Origin: an uncultured Clostridium sp.
Lineage (GTDB): Bacteria; Bacillota; Clostridia; TANB77; CAG-465
Length of the DNA: 16,844 nt
Direction: 5' to 3'
Assembly: GCA_900554875.1 (NCBI GenBank)
Contig: USJA01000008.1
Span: 1 to 16,844 of the forward strand
Shown in pieces: positions 1 through 7,500 of the stretch. Numbering within the stretch: the stretch's first letter is position 1; every line of letters starts with the position of its first letter. The position numbers and the translations under genes are program-made. The notes beneath the pieces were generated by a model that did no database searches, was not told the origin of the DNA, and was given only the letters and a program-made list of their open reading frames with translations.

Positions 1-2
1 TA

Positions 3-11
3 TGTTATAAT
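3..11 (+). promoter_or_regulatory. Extended -10 promoter element of the queA operon
   Basis: A TATAAT hexamer (6-11) is preceded by TG one base upstream (3-4), a full extended -10 element. Transcription would start near 18, giving a leader of about 20 bases with the queA ribosome binding site AAGGAG at 22-27. The -35 region lies before the window, so only half the promoter can be judged. Confidence 0.55.
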
Positions 12-38
12 ATGTAAAATAAAGGAGATAAAATTATT

Positions 39-1064
39 ATGAAAACAAGCGATTTTGATTATTATTTGCCAAAAGAATTAATAGCACAAACTCCACTAAA
101 AAATAGGGAAAAAGCAAGAATGATGTTACTTGATAAAAAAACAGGAAAAACATCAGATGAAATATTTGAAAATATAGGAAAGTATTTAAAAGAGGGAGAC
201 ACTTTAGTATTAAATGACACAAAGGTAATGCCAGCAAGAATATTTGGACACAGAGATGGAAAAGAAGAAGCTATTGAAGTACTCCTACTAAAACAAAATG
301 AAAATGACAGATGGCAATGTTTGGTTAAACCTGGAAAAAAGATGAAAATAGGAACTGAAATAATATTTGACGAGAAATTATTAAGAGCAGAAGTAAAAGA
401 TATACTAGAGGATGGACAAAGAGTAATAGAATTTAAATATGATGGAATATTTAATGAAATATTAGATAAGTTAGGTACAATGCCACTACCACCGTATATA
501 ACAGAAAAATTAGAAGATAAAAGTATGTATCAAACAGTATACTGTAAACACGTAGGATCAGCCGCAGCACCAACTGCAGGATTACATTTTACAGAAGAAA
601 TATTAAAAAAACTTGAAAATGATGGAATAAATATAGTATATGTAACACTTCATGTAGGACTTGGAACATTTAGACCCGTAAAAGTCGATGATGTAACAAA
701 GCATCAAATGCATAGTGAATATTTCGTAATAGATGAGAAGGCATGCGATGTAATAAATAATACAAAAAAACAAGGCGGTAGGGTAATAGCAGTAGGGACA
801 ACTTCATGTAGGGTACTAGAAAGTGCAACAGATGATGACGGAATAATACATCCTATGGCAAAAGATACCAATATATTTATATATCCAGGTTATAAATTTA
901 AAATGTTAGATGCACTAATAACAAATTTTCATTTACCTGAATCAACATTAATTATGTTAGTATCAGCATTAGCAGGAAAAGAACACATAATGCAAGCATA
1001 TCATGATGCGGTGGAAAAAAAATACAGATTTTTTAGTTTTGGAGATTGTATGTTTATCTATTAA
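39..1064 (+). CDS. queA: S-adenosylmethionine:tRNA ribosyltransferase-isomerase QueA
   Basis: QueA transfers and isomerises the ribosyl part of S-adenosylmethionine onto 7-aminomethyl-7-deazaguanine at tRNA wobble position 34, making epoxyqueuosine in the cytoplasm. The 341-residue length is normal for the family. Conserved blocks are visible in order: the N-terminal FDYYLP and LIAQTPL (6-20), NDTKVMPARIFG (59-70), PLPPYI (149-154), GSAAAPTAGLHF (173-184), TLHVGLGTFRPV (203-214), VGTTSCRVLES (252-262) and TNFHLPESTLIMLVSA (295-310). The ATG at 39 follows AAGGAG (22-27) with an 11-base gap. Tgt, which acts earlier in the same pathway, lies two genes downstream, so this is a queuosine operon. 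It is intact, with no frameshift. Confidence 0.97.
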   Translation: MKTSDFDYYLPKELIAQTPLKNREKARMMLLDKKTGKTSDEIFENIGKYLKEGDTLVLNDTKVMPARIFGHRDGKEEAIEVLLLKQNENDRWQCLVKPGKKMKIGTEIIFDEKLLRAEVKDILEDGQRVIEFKYDGIFNEILDKLGTMPLPPYITEKLEDKSMYQTVYCKHVGSAAAPTAGLHFTEEILKKLENDGINIVYVTLHVGLGTFRPVKVDDVTKHQMHSEYFVIDEKACDVINNTKKQGGRVIAVGTTSCRVLESATDDDGIIHPMAKDTNIFIYPGYKFKMLDALITNFHLPESTLIMLVSALAGKEHIMQAYHDAVEKKYRFFSFGDCMFIY

Positions 1065-1131
1065 TTCAAAACTTATTTTTTATAATAATAATTTTTTACA
1101 TAATATTGTTTAAAAAATTGGAGGTGAAAAA

Positions 1132-1482
1132 ATGAAAGAATGGATCAGAAAAACATTAGCAATAATTGTAATTTTTTCTGGAGTATACTTTGCATTATTT
1201 AATATTATAAATATTGATGAAAGTGCAAATGTACCAAATAATGCAAAAATTGTAACACATGCAGATAAAAAGCTTGCAGTTGCGGCACTGAGTGTAATTG
1301 GAACTTCGGTTATTTTGGAAGTAATCACAATCATCATGTTTATAAACAAAACTGTGAGTTCAGAATCATTTAAACTTAATCTTATTAAATTAATATTATT
1401 AACAATTACATTTATTATAGTTTGTGGACTTTCGTACTATATATACTTAGCAAAAAGTATCACAAGAATAGTGTATGTATAA
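1132..1482 (+). CDS. Small three-helix membrane protein of unknown function
   Basis: I do not recognise this 116-residue protein. It has three hydrophobic stretches that look like membrane helices: about residues 8-27, 48-70 and 84-107. A polar loop (about 28-47, with DESANVPNNAK) separates the first two. The start is well supported: GGAGGTGA at 1120-1127 lies just before the ATG. Its stop codon overlaps the AGGAGG (1482-1487) that serves tgt, so it is cotranscribed with tgt and probably with queA. The place after queA/tgt in many Firmicutes goes to yajC, but this protein is longer and has three helices rather than YajC's single one, so I do not assign it to YajC. A transporter accessory or DUF-type membrane protein is possible. 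No motif points to a function. Confidence 0.8.
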   Translation: MKEWIRKTLAIIVIFSGVYFALFNIINIDESANVPNNAKIVTHADKKLAVAALSVIGTSVILEVITIIMFINKTVSSESFKLNLIKLILLTITFIIVCGLSYYIYLAKSITRIVYV

Positions 1483-1491
1483 GGAGGAAAA

Positions 1492-2616
1492 ATGGAAGCA
1501 TTAAACTTTGAAATAAAGAAAATAGAAAAAAATACAGGTGCAAGACTTGGTGTATTACATCTCCCACATGGAGATGTTGAAACACCGGTATTTATGCCAG
1601 TTGGAACACAAGCTACTGTAAAATCTATGACACCTGATGAAATGAAAGAGATGATTAATTCACACATTATTTTATCAAATACGTATCACCTTTTTTTAAG
1701 ACCAGGTGCAGAACTTATAAAAGAGGCAGGAGGATTACATAAATTCATGAACTGGGATAGAAATATTCTAACAGATAGTGGTGGATTTCAGGTCTTTAGT
1801 TTAAGTAAAATTAGAAAAATAACAGAAGAGGGAGTTGAATTTAGATCACATATAGATGGATCAAAGGAGTTCATGGCACCTGAGGATTCAATGTATGTTC
1901 AAAACTGTTTGGGATCAGATATTATGATGGCTTTTGATGAGTGTGCACCTTATCCTGCAACATATGATTATGTTCAAAAATCCATGGAAAGAACTTTAAG
2001 ATGGGCTGCTCGATGCAAAGATTATCATAAAAATACGGAAAAACAAGCTTTATTTGGTATTGTGCAGGGAGGTATGTACGAAGACTTAAGAAAGATAAGT
2101 GCAAGAGAAACTGTAGATATTGGATTCCCAGGATACGCTATAGGGGGAATAAGTGTAGGTGAACCTAAAGAAGAATTTTTAAGAATACTTAGATATACAA
2201 CTCCACTTCTACCAGATGATAAACCAAGATATTTGATGGGAGTAGGTACGCCAGACTATTTAATAGAAGCTGCACTTGCAGGAGTAGATATGTGTGACTG
2301 TGTACTTCCAACGAGAATGGCAAGAAATGGTAGTGCATTAACTCATTATGGAAAAGTAAACATGTTAAATGCGTGTCATACAAAAGATTTTACAACACTA
2401 GATCCAGAGTGCGATTGTTATACATGTAAAAATTATACCAGAGCATATATACATCATCTATTTAAGGCAAAGGAAATTCTAGGAGCTCGTTTACTTTCAA
2501 TTCATAATTTAAGGTTCCTTGTAAATTTGATGGAAAATGTAAGAGAGGCAATCAAGGAAGATTCACTTTTGGAATTTAGAAATGATTTTTACAAAAAATA
2601 TGGATATATAAAATAA
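1492..2616 (+). CDS. tgt: Queuine/preQ1 tRNA-guanine transglycosylase Tgt
   Basis: Tgt swaps guanine 34 in GUN-anticodon tRNAs for a queuosine precursor (preQ1 in bacteria). The 374 residues match the bacterial family. The catalytic acid/base is in TDSGGFQVFSL (Asp95), and the nucleophile is in CDCVLPTRMARNG (Asp269). The zinc site is formed by Cys307, Cys309, Cys312 (CDCYTC) and His338 (SIHNL). The substrate-binding segment GIVQGG (189-194) and GGISVGE (218-224) are also present. The ATG at 1492 follows AGGAGG at 1482-1487, which overlaps the stop codon of the membrane protein upstream, so translation is probably coupled. All key residues are present and the gene looks functional. Confidence 0.97.
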   Translation: MEALNFEIKKIEKNTGARLGVLHLPHGDVETPVFMPVGTQATVKSMTPDEMKEMINSHIILSNTYHLFLRPGAELIKEAGGLHKFMNWDRNILTDSGGFQVFSLSKIRKITEEGVEFRSHIDGSKEFMAPEDSMYVQNCLGSDIMMAFDECAPYPATYDYVQKSMERTLRWAARCKDYHKNTEKQALFGIVQGGMYEDLRKISARETVDIGFPGYAIGGISVGEPKEEFLRILRYTTPLLPDDKPRYLMGVGTPDYLIEAALAGVDMCDCVLPTRMARNGSALTHYGKVNMLNACHTKDFTTLDPECDCYTCKNYTRAYIHHLFKAKEILGARLLSIHNLRFLVNLMENVREAIKEDSLLEFRNDFYKKYGYIK

Positions 2617-2668
2617 TTGAATAAAGTTTATTTTATAATACAAAATATTATTAGAAATGAGGATTAAT

Positions 2669-4222
2669 ATGGCAAATAGTGTGAAAAGGAAAGGCGAAAA
2701 AAATATTTTCATCACCATTTTAAAGGTTCTTATTGTCGTTTTCTTATTCTTAATTCAAATAGTTGGGATGATACTTTTATACACGACAGCTCATGCTATA
2801 TATATGTATGCAAGAGTAGTTTATATTTTGGCTAAGGTAGCAACTGTACTATATATAATTTATCATCATGATAGTGCTGCATACAAAATTTCCTGGATAA
2901 TATTTATAGCATTTGTACCAATAGTTGGTATACTTGCATATATTCTTTGGGGAAGAAGTAAAATGAGAATGAAAAAGGAACTTGAAATAAGGAAAGTGAG
3001 AGTATATTCGGAAAATTTACTTCAGAATTCCAAAAATATATTAGGAAAGGTCAAGGAAAAAGATAAATACAAATATAATCAGATAGAATATATGACAAAA
3101 ATTTCAGGGTATCCTTTATATGAAAATGGTGGAGTTGAATATTTTGATATAGGAGAAAAATTTTTTGATTCACTAAAAAAAGACTTAATGAAAGCAAAGA
3201 AATATATTCTAATTGAATTTTTTATACTAGAAAAGGGAAAACTATGGGATGAAGTTTTAGCAATTTTAAAAGAAAGAGCAAAAAATGGTGTTAAGATACA
3301 AATTATAGTTGATTCATTAGGATGTCTTTTTAAAAATAATAAGGGAATAAAGGAAGAACTAGAAAAAGCAGGAATTGAAATGTATAAATTTAATCCATTT
3401 TCTCCTGTAATCAGTGGCTATATTAATTATAGAGATCATAGAAAAATAGTAGTAATTGATGGAAAATATGGATATACTGGAGGAGTAAATATAGCTGATG
3501 AATATGTTAACCTAATATCTAAGTTTGGGCATTGGAAAGATGTGGGAATTAAGCTAGAAGGTGAAGCAGTATGGAGTTTTGTTATAATGTTTTTAAGAAA
3601 TTTGGAAACAATAAATAATCAGAATATTGATTATGATTGGTACAAAAAAAAGATAAAAGCTGAAAAAAATAACAAAGGCTATGTACTTCCACTTGCAGAT
3701 GGACCAGATAATAGAAAATTACCAATTGAAAACACATATATTCAAACTATAAACTATGCCAAAGATTATGTATATATGACAACACCTTACTTTGTAATAA
3801 GTGAACAATTATTAACGGCAATATTAAATAGTGCAAGGGCTGGTGTAGACGTAAGGTTAATTGTTCCACATATACCTGATAAAAAGTTAGTATATCTTGC
3901 TACTAGGTCATATTATGAAGTATTGTTAGAAGCAGGAGTAAAAGTATATGAATATAGACCAGGTTTTATACATTCAAAGACTTTCGTTGCTGATGATAAT
4001 ACCTCTATAGTAGGAACAGCAAATTTAGATTTTAGAAGTATGCATCTAAATTTTGAAGACATAGTATGGACATACAATACTGGTGAAGAAGAAAAAGTAA
4101 AACAAGACTTTCAGAGAATGCTTGCAAATTGTAAGCAAATTGAACTTGATAGTTGGAAGCAAAGATCAAGACTAATTAAAATATCAGAGGCTGTTGTCGC
4201 GGCTTTTGCTCCAATGCTATAA
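2669..4222 (+). CDS. cls: Cardiolipin synthase (phospholipase D superfamily)
   Basis: This enzyme condenses two phosphatidylglycerol molecules to cardiolipin and glycerol at the membrane. Three N-terminal hydrophobic stretches (about residues 14-37, 49-66 and 72-95) are followed by two phospholipase D domains. Each carries an HKD motif: HRKIVVID (His257, Lys259, Asp264) followed by GGVN, and HSKTFVAD (His435, Lys437, Asp442) followed by GTANLD. I start at the ATG at 2669 (517 residues) because TGAGG at 2658-2662 is a well-placed ribosome binding site for it. The in-frame ATG at 2657 has no such site and itself overlaps that sequence. A TATAAT at 2634-2639 could be a -10 element, but no -35 is evident, so readthrough from tgt is equally possible. 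Functionally it follows pgsA (6831-7430) in phospholipid synthesis. Confidence 0.93.
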   Translation: MANSVKRKGEKNIFITILKVLIVVFLFLIQIVGMILLYTTAHAIYMYARVVYILAKVATVLYIIYHHDSAAYKISWIIFIAFVPIVGILAYILWGRSKMRMKKELEIRKVRVYSENLLQNSKNILGKVKEKDKYKYNQIEYMTKISGYPLYENGGVEYFDIGEKFFDSLKKDLMKAKKYILIEFFILEKGKLWDEVLAILKERAKNGVKIQIIVDSLGCLFKNNKGIKEELEKAGIEMYKFNPFSPVISGYINYRDHRKIVVIDGKYGYTGGVNIADEYVNLISKFGHWKDVGIKLEGEAVWSFVIMFLRNLETINNQNIDYDWYKKKIKAEKNNKGYVLPLADGPDNRKLPIENTYIQTINYAKDYVYMTTPYFVISEQLLTAILNSARAGVDVRLIVPHIPDKKLVYLATRSYYEVLLEAGVKVYEYRPGFIHSKTFVADDNTSIVGTANLDFRSMHLNFEDIVWTYNTGEEEKVKQDFQRMLANCKQIELDSWKQRSRLIKISEAVVAAFAPML

Positions 4223-4260
4223 TGAACATAAATTAATTTTATAATATTTTATTATTTATT

Positions 4261-4322
4261 CTTAAAGTAGGAAAAATATGTATTAATATAAAATACATAA
4301 ATCCAGCTTTAAGATTTTTTTT
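4261..4322 (+). terminator. Candidate nested stem-loop terminator after cls
   Basis: An outer stem CTTAAAG (4261-4267) / CTTTAAG (4307-4313) encloses a perfect 8-bp inner hairpin TATGTATT (4277-4284) / AATACATA (4292-4299). A run of eight T (4315-4322) follows almost at once. The stems are AT-rich and weak, so this is a plausible rather than certain rho-independent terminator separating cls from the dpaA transcript. Confidence 0.4.
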
Positions 4323-4427
4323 AGTTTTGCAAGGCTTTAAAATTTTAAATTAAAACACTATTATTGAATGTTTCTTACATATTTAAAATTGCATATAAGG
4401 GAGGCGTAGAGAATATATTGTAGGGTG

Positions 4428-4481
4428 ATGTATTTTGTTTATGGGTTTACATTATTTTACGAGAGGATGTGTGTAATATGA
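4428..4481 (+). other. Possible 17-codon leader ORF overlapping the dpaA start
   Basis: An ATG at 4428, preceded by a short AGGGTG sequence (4422-4427), opens a 17-codon frame that ends in TGA at 4479-4481. The ATGA overlap with the dpaA ATG (4478-4480) is the classic geometry of translational coupling. Nothing in the encoded peptide is recognisable, and AT-rich DNA yields such short frames by chance. Confidence 0.2.
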
Positions 4482-5263
4482 AAATTTGTGTGCTAGGTAC
4501 AGATGATAGAAGTAAATTTTTGAGAAAACTTTATTTGAAAGAAGAAGGTAGGTTGGCTAGTTTTGAGGATGCAGATATTGTTATTGGTCCTACACCTTTT
4601 TCAAAAGATGATGTAAAGATAAGTGGTGAATCATTAACTTGTGATGAATTAATTGAAATTTTAAAGAATTCCCCCAAGGTGTTATATGCAGGTTCAATTT
4701 CTAATAATATGAAAACAAAATTAAAAAGAAAGAAAGTAAATTATTTTGATATTTTAGAGCAAGATGGAGTGGCTATTCTAAATGCAATTCCGACTGCAGA
4801 AGGGGCTATATCTGTTGCAATGAATATGACAGATTGTACAATACATAATTCAAATTCCTTAGTACTAGGATATGGTAATATTGGGAAAATTCTTTCAAAA
4901 ATGTTATATGGTATAGGAGCAAATGTTTATTGCGAAGCAAGAAACAAAAAAGATATTGCTTTTATTAATGCAATGGGATATAATAGTATTAGTTTAGAAG
5001 AAATTGATAAATATTTAAGCGATATGGATATTATATTTAATACGATTCCAAGTTTAATTTTAGATGAGAAAAGGCTCAGATTACTTAAACCTGACTGTGC
5101 TATTATTGATCTTGCTTCAAGTCCAGGTGGTGTAGACTTTTCAGCAGCTAAAGATCTCAATATAAACACTACATGGGCTTTAGCACTTCCAACAAAAATT
5201 GCACCTAAAACAGCTGCTTTATATCTAAAAAATATTATCGATAAACTTATTAAGAAGGGATGA
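4478..5263 (+). CDS. dpaA: Dipicolinate synthase subunit A (DpaA/SpoVFA)
   Basis: With subunit B, DpaA makes dipicolinic acid from the lysine-pathway product 4-hydroxytetrahydrodipicolinate in the mother cell during sporulation. The family is recognised from NAIPTAEGAI (102-111), TDCTIH (118-123), the Rossmann glycine loop LGYGNIGK (130-137), NTIPSLIL (188-195), DLASSPGGVDF (211-221) and LPTKIAPKTAA (237-247). At 261 residues it is shorter than B. subtilis SpoVFA (about 297), mainly in the N-terminal half. I chose the ATG at 4478 because AGAGGA (4462-4467) is spaced 10 bases from it; the GTG at 4469 sits too close. No dpaB follows: folD does, 4 bases after the stop. The family call is firm. 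Whether it acts with a distant DpaB is not visible here. Confidence 0.88.
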   Translation: MKICVLGTDDRSKFLRKLYLKEEGRLASFEDADIVIGPTPFSKDDVKISGESLTCDELIEILKNSPKVLYAGSISNNMKTKLKRKKVNYFDILEQDGVAILNAIPTAEGAISVAMNMTDCTIHNSNSLVLGYGNIGKILSKMLYGIGANVYCEARNKKDIAFINAMGYNSISLEEIDKYLSDMDIIFNTIPSLILDEKRLRLLKPDCAIIDLASSPGGVDFSAAKDLNINTTWALALPTKIAPKTAALYLKNIIDKLIKKG

Positions 5264-5267
5264 TTAT

Positions 5268-6116
5268 ATGAATGAACAAAGAGGAACTTTAATTGATGTT
5301 AAGAGTATTGTTGAAAATAAAAAGCTTAATTTGAAGAGAAAAGTAAATGAACTAAAGAGAAAAAAAATTGTACCTAAACTTGCAGTTATTTTAGCTAATG
5401 ATTTGGATGCTTCGAGAATTTATGTAAGAAAAAAAAGGGAAATGTGCAGAGAACTTGGAGTTGAAGAGATAGAGTATATGCTTGATGAAAATACTTCAAC
5501 AGATAAAGTTCTTGAAATAATTGAAAGATTAAATAGTGACGATACAGTCCATGGAATTCTAGTTCAACTTCCTGTTTTTAAACATCTTGATGAGAGAAAA
5601 ATTTTAGAGAGCATCTCACCTAAAAAAGATATTGATGGCTTTCATCCTCTAAACATAGGAAAGTTGGTTATGGGGAACCCTGGAGTAGTTGCTTGTACTC
5701 CAAGAGGTATAATGTCAATCATTGAAAGTACAGGTGTTGATCTTACATCTAAAACTGCTGTTGTAGTTGGTAGGAGTATTATAGTTGGAAAACCTGTTTC
5801 AGCACTTTTATTAAATAAAAATGCTACTGTTATAACTTGTCATTCTAAGACAAAAAATTTAAAAAAATACACAAAAATGGCTGATGTATTGGTTGTTGCT
5901 GCTGGTGTTCCACATCTTGTAACTAGCGATATGGTAAAGAAAGGTGCCATAGTTATAGATGTTGGTATAAATAGGATAGATGGTAAAGTTGTAGGAGACG
6001 TAGATACTGAAAATGTTTTAAATGTTGCTAAATATGTTACTCCTGTGCCTGGTGGAGTTGGAATTACTACAGTTATTTCATTACTTGAAAATTTAATTGA
6101 TATGGCTTCATTATAA
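5268..6116 (+). CDS. folD: Bifunctional methylenetetrahydrofolate dehydrogenase/cyclohydrolase FolD
   Basis: FolD oxidises 5,10-methylenetetrahydrofolate to the methenyl form and hydrolyses it to 10-formyltetrahydrofolate, for purine and formyl-methionine synthesis. The 282 residues match the family. The catalytic YxxxK lies in IYVRKK (Tyr52, Lys56), with VQLP (99-102) and KDIDGFHPLN (120-129) completing the active site. The NADP fold shows VVVGRSIIVGKP (165-176) and ATVITCHSKT (186-195), with TPVPGGVG (258-265) near the C-terminus. The residues after PGGVG are ITT rather than the more usual PMT, a tolerated-looking change. AAGGGA at 5255-5260, inside the end of dpaA, supports the ATG at 5268, so the two genes are an operon. 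A strong hairpin terminator follows directly. Confidence 0.96.
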   Translation: MNEQRGTLIDVKSIVENKKLNLKRKVNELKRKKIVPKLAVILANDLDASRIYVRKKREMCRELGVEEIEYMLDENTSTDKVLEIIERLNSDDTVHGILVQLPVFKHLDERKILESISPKKDIDGFHPLNIGKLVMGNPGVVACTPRGIMSIIESTGVDLTSKTAVVVGRSIIVGKPVSALLLNKNATVITCHSKTKNLKKYTKMADVLVVAAGVPHLVTSDMVKKGAIVIDVGINRIDGKVVGDVDTENVLNVAKYVTPVPGGVGITTVISLLENLIDMASL

Positions 6117-6118
6117 AG

Positions 6119-6148
6119 AAAAAATCGGATGAATTTCATCCGATTTTT
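6119..6148. terminator. Bidirectional rho-independent terminator between folD and the convergent gene
   Basis: A 9-bp stem ATCGGATGA (6124-6132) / TCATCCGAT (6136-6144) with a 3-base loop is flanked by six A on the left (6119-6124) and five T on the right (6144-6148). It therefore works on both strands. The TAA stop of the minus-strand gene (6147-6149) lies in the right-hand T run, so that gene ends inside its own terminator. Confidence 0.9.
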
Positions 6149-6563
6149 ATAGCTTATTTTTAATACATGGTGGTAAATCGAATATGAATTTACCAGTATC
6201 TTTCAACAAATTGATGGGGTAGTAAATGACTCCCGTATTGTCCGTTTTAAAGATAAAATTTTGGCCTTTAAGAATTTCTATTCTTTCCCCCTCTTTTTTA
6301 TCTTCTTCCTTTTGTAAGTAGTTGTATCTAATTCCATTATTTCCTTGAGTTTTTAAAAACATGCATACAATATAAAAAAGCACATTTACTCCAGAAATAT
6401 GAATAAATTTACCCGTAGTGTATTTTTCAATATCCATTGAACAAATATACTCATCATTAACTTTGTAAAGTACATTTCTACCTTTTTCTTTTGACACGAA
6501 AAGAACCTTTCTCGGGTTATTTAATATAAAAGACTTACAGTTATCAAAAAGTTCTTTATACAT
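6147..6563 (-). CDS. Hypothetical protein, no family recognised
   Basis: A 138-residue protein I cannot assign. The start is supported by AAGGAG on the minus strand (plus-strand CTCCTT at 6574-6579), 10 bases before the ATG, and by a promoter upstream (6622-6650). One moderately hydrophobic stretch (about residues 57-70, VNVLFYIVCMFL) could be a buried helix or a single membrane helix. A charged segment follows (KEEDKKEGER, about 85-94). Four cysteines (9, 41, 67, 133) are scattered with no metal-binding spacing. The C-terminal part (about 95-130) looks beta-rich. It is monocistronic, divergent from pgsA and convergent with folD. The codon use and promoter argue that it is a real gene, probably restricted to this lineage. 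Confidence 0.7.
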   Translation of the reverse strand: MYKELFDNCKSFILNNPRKVLFVSKEKGRNVLYKVNDEYICSMDIEKYTTGKFIHISGVNVLFYIVCMFLKTQGNNGIRYNYLQKEEDKKEGERIEILKGQNFIFKTDNTGVIYYPINLLKDTGKFIFDLPPCIKNKL

Positions 6564-6621
6564 ATAAGTACATCTCCTTATCTAATTTTATCTAAGTGTA
6601 TATAATTTAACTCATATATAT

Positions 6622-6650
6622 ATATTATCACATTATGTAAAATTTGTAAA
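6622..6650 (-). promoter_or_regulatory. Sigma-A-type promoter for the minus-strand hypothetical gene
   Basis: On the minus strand a TTTACA -35 (plus 6645-6650) is followed after 17 bases by a TAATAT -10 (plus 6622-6627). TG lies one base upstream of the -10, which makes it extended. It faces away from the pgsA promoter about 90 bases off and sits about 60 bases before the gene. Confidence 0.6.
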
Positions 6651-6739
6651 GAAAAATAAGGAATTTTACTGATTATTTTAAAAATAAAATATACATTGTG
6701 AAAACAAAGTGAAAAGTTTAAGGTTATTTTGTAAATTAA

Positions 6740-6768
6740 TTGACTTAATTTTAACAGTTTGATATAAT
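6740..6768 (+). promoter_or_regulatory. Strong sigma-A promoter for pgsA
   Basis: TTGACT (-35, 6740-6745), a 17-base spacer and a perfect TATAAT (-10, 6763-6768) preceded by TGA form a near-consensus promoter with an extended -10. The start would be near 6775, leaving a leader of about 55 bases before the pgsA ATG. Confidence 0.85.
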
Positions 6769-6830
6769 AGTCACGTAAGTTTTTTATATATAGGTTTAGC
6801 CTTAGTGGCAGAGGAAGGATATGATGTTTT

Positions 6831-7430
6831 ATGTTAAAGAAAATGAATTTACCAAATAAACTTACAATGCTAAGGATGCTGTTAGTTATTGTATTTGTTG
6901 TATTTATGTGTATACCAACAAAATTTGTATGGGCAAAGTATGTTTCACTTGGAGTTTTTGTCTTAGCGTCTATTACAGATTTTCTTGATGGGTATATTTC
7001 AAGAAAGAAAAATTTGGTTACAAAATTTGGAAAAATAATGGATCCTCTTGCAGATAAAATGCTTGTGGCTTCAGGATTTATATTAATCGCAACAGCAGGA
7101 ATAATTCCTGCATGGATGGCAGTTGTAATTGTTTTAAGAGATTTTTTTGTAACAGGTCTTAGAAACTTTGGTGCTGATAAAGAAAAAGACCTTGCAGCTT
7201 CACTTAGTGGAAAAATTAAAACAGTATTTCAACTTTTAGCAATTATTCTTGCACTTGTTGGAACATATAATTTTGGTGATTTTGTAACTAATTCTCTAGT
7301 TATGACTCCAATGGAGTTATTAATAAATGTAGGAATGACAGTTTCAGTTGCTGTATCCGTTCTTGCAACAGTATGGTCTTTAATTGATTATATTGCAAGA
7401 TTTAAAGATACAATTAATGTAGATGAATAG
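6831..7430 (+). CDS. pgsA: CDP-diacylglycerol--glycerol-3-phosphate 3-phosphatidyltransferase PgsA
   Basis: This integral membrane enzyme joins glycerol-3-phosphate to CDP-diacylglycerol, giving phosphatidylglycerolphosphate, the committed step towards phosphatidylglycerol and cardiolipin. The CDP-alcohol phosphotransferase signature is complete in its charged residues: Asp50, Asp53, Gly54, Arg58, Gly67, Asp71 and Asp75 in TDFLDGYISRKK...FGKIMDPLADK. The usual Ala before Arg58 is Ser. The N-terminus MNLPNKLTMLR is typical. Several hydrophobic helices (about 12-29, 34-50, 78-100, 126-144 and 158-190) fit the family, and 199 residues is normal. The ATG at 6831 follows AGGAAGGA (6812-6819). Transcription comes from the promoter at 6740-6768 and ends at the hairpin at 7458-7500, so the gene appears to be monocistronic. 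Confidence 0.95.
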   Translation: MLKKMNLPNKLTMLRMLLVIVFVVFMCIPTKFVWAKYVSLGVFVLASITDFLDGYISRKKNLVTKFGKIMDPLADKMLVASGFILIATAGIIPAWMAVVIVLRDFFVTGLRNFGADKEKDLAASLSGKIKTVFQLLAIILALVGTYNFGDFVTNSLVMTPMELLINVGMTVSVAVSVLATVWSLIDYIARFKDTINVDE

Positions 7431-7457
7431 AAAAATAAATAATATTTTGTTGAAAAA

Positions 7458-7500
7458 AGTAATATGGCAAAGATATATATCTTGCCACATTACTCTTTTT
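7458..7500 (+). terminator. Rho-independent terminator after pgsA
   Basis: AGTAAT (7458-7463) pairs with ATTACT (7489-7494). Inside it, after an A/C mismatch, TGGCAA pairs with TTGCCA, and the AT-rich top can also pair, with one bulged A. TTTTT follows at 7496-7500, and A-rich sequence precedes the stem. The stem is long and the layout is standard for an intrinsic terminator. Confidence 0.85.

Noticed and set aside
2617..2639. TTGAAT and TATAAT as a cls promoter
   Set aside because: The spacing is 11 bases, far too short. A lone TATAAT in this AT-rich sequence is weak evidence.
2657..2668. Cls starting at the ATG at 2657
   Set aside because: No ribosome binding site precedes it, and the TGAGG it contains is correctly spaced for the ATG at 2669.
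4385..4410. Sporulation sigma-factor promoter before dpaA (GCATATAAGG region)
   Set aside because: The -10-like CATATAAG matches sigma-E, -K and -G consensus only partly, and no -35 fits at the right distance.
4469..4477. DpaA starting at GTG 4469
   Set aside because: AGAGGA ends only one base before it; the ATG at 4478 has a workable spacing.
4223..4477. A riboswitch or structured RNA before dpaA
   Set aside because: Apart from the terminator-like stems at 4261-4322 I see no conserved riboswitch core. The rest is low-complexity AT-rich sequence.
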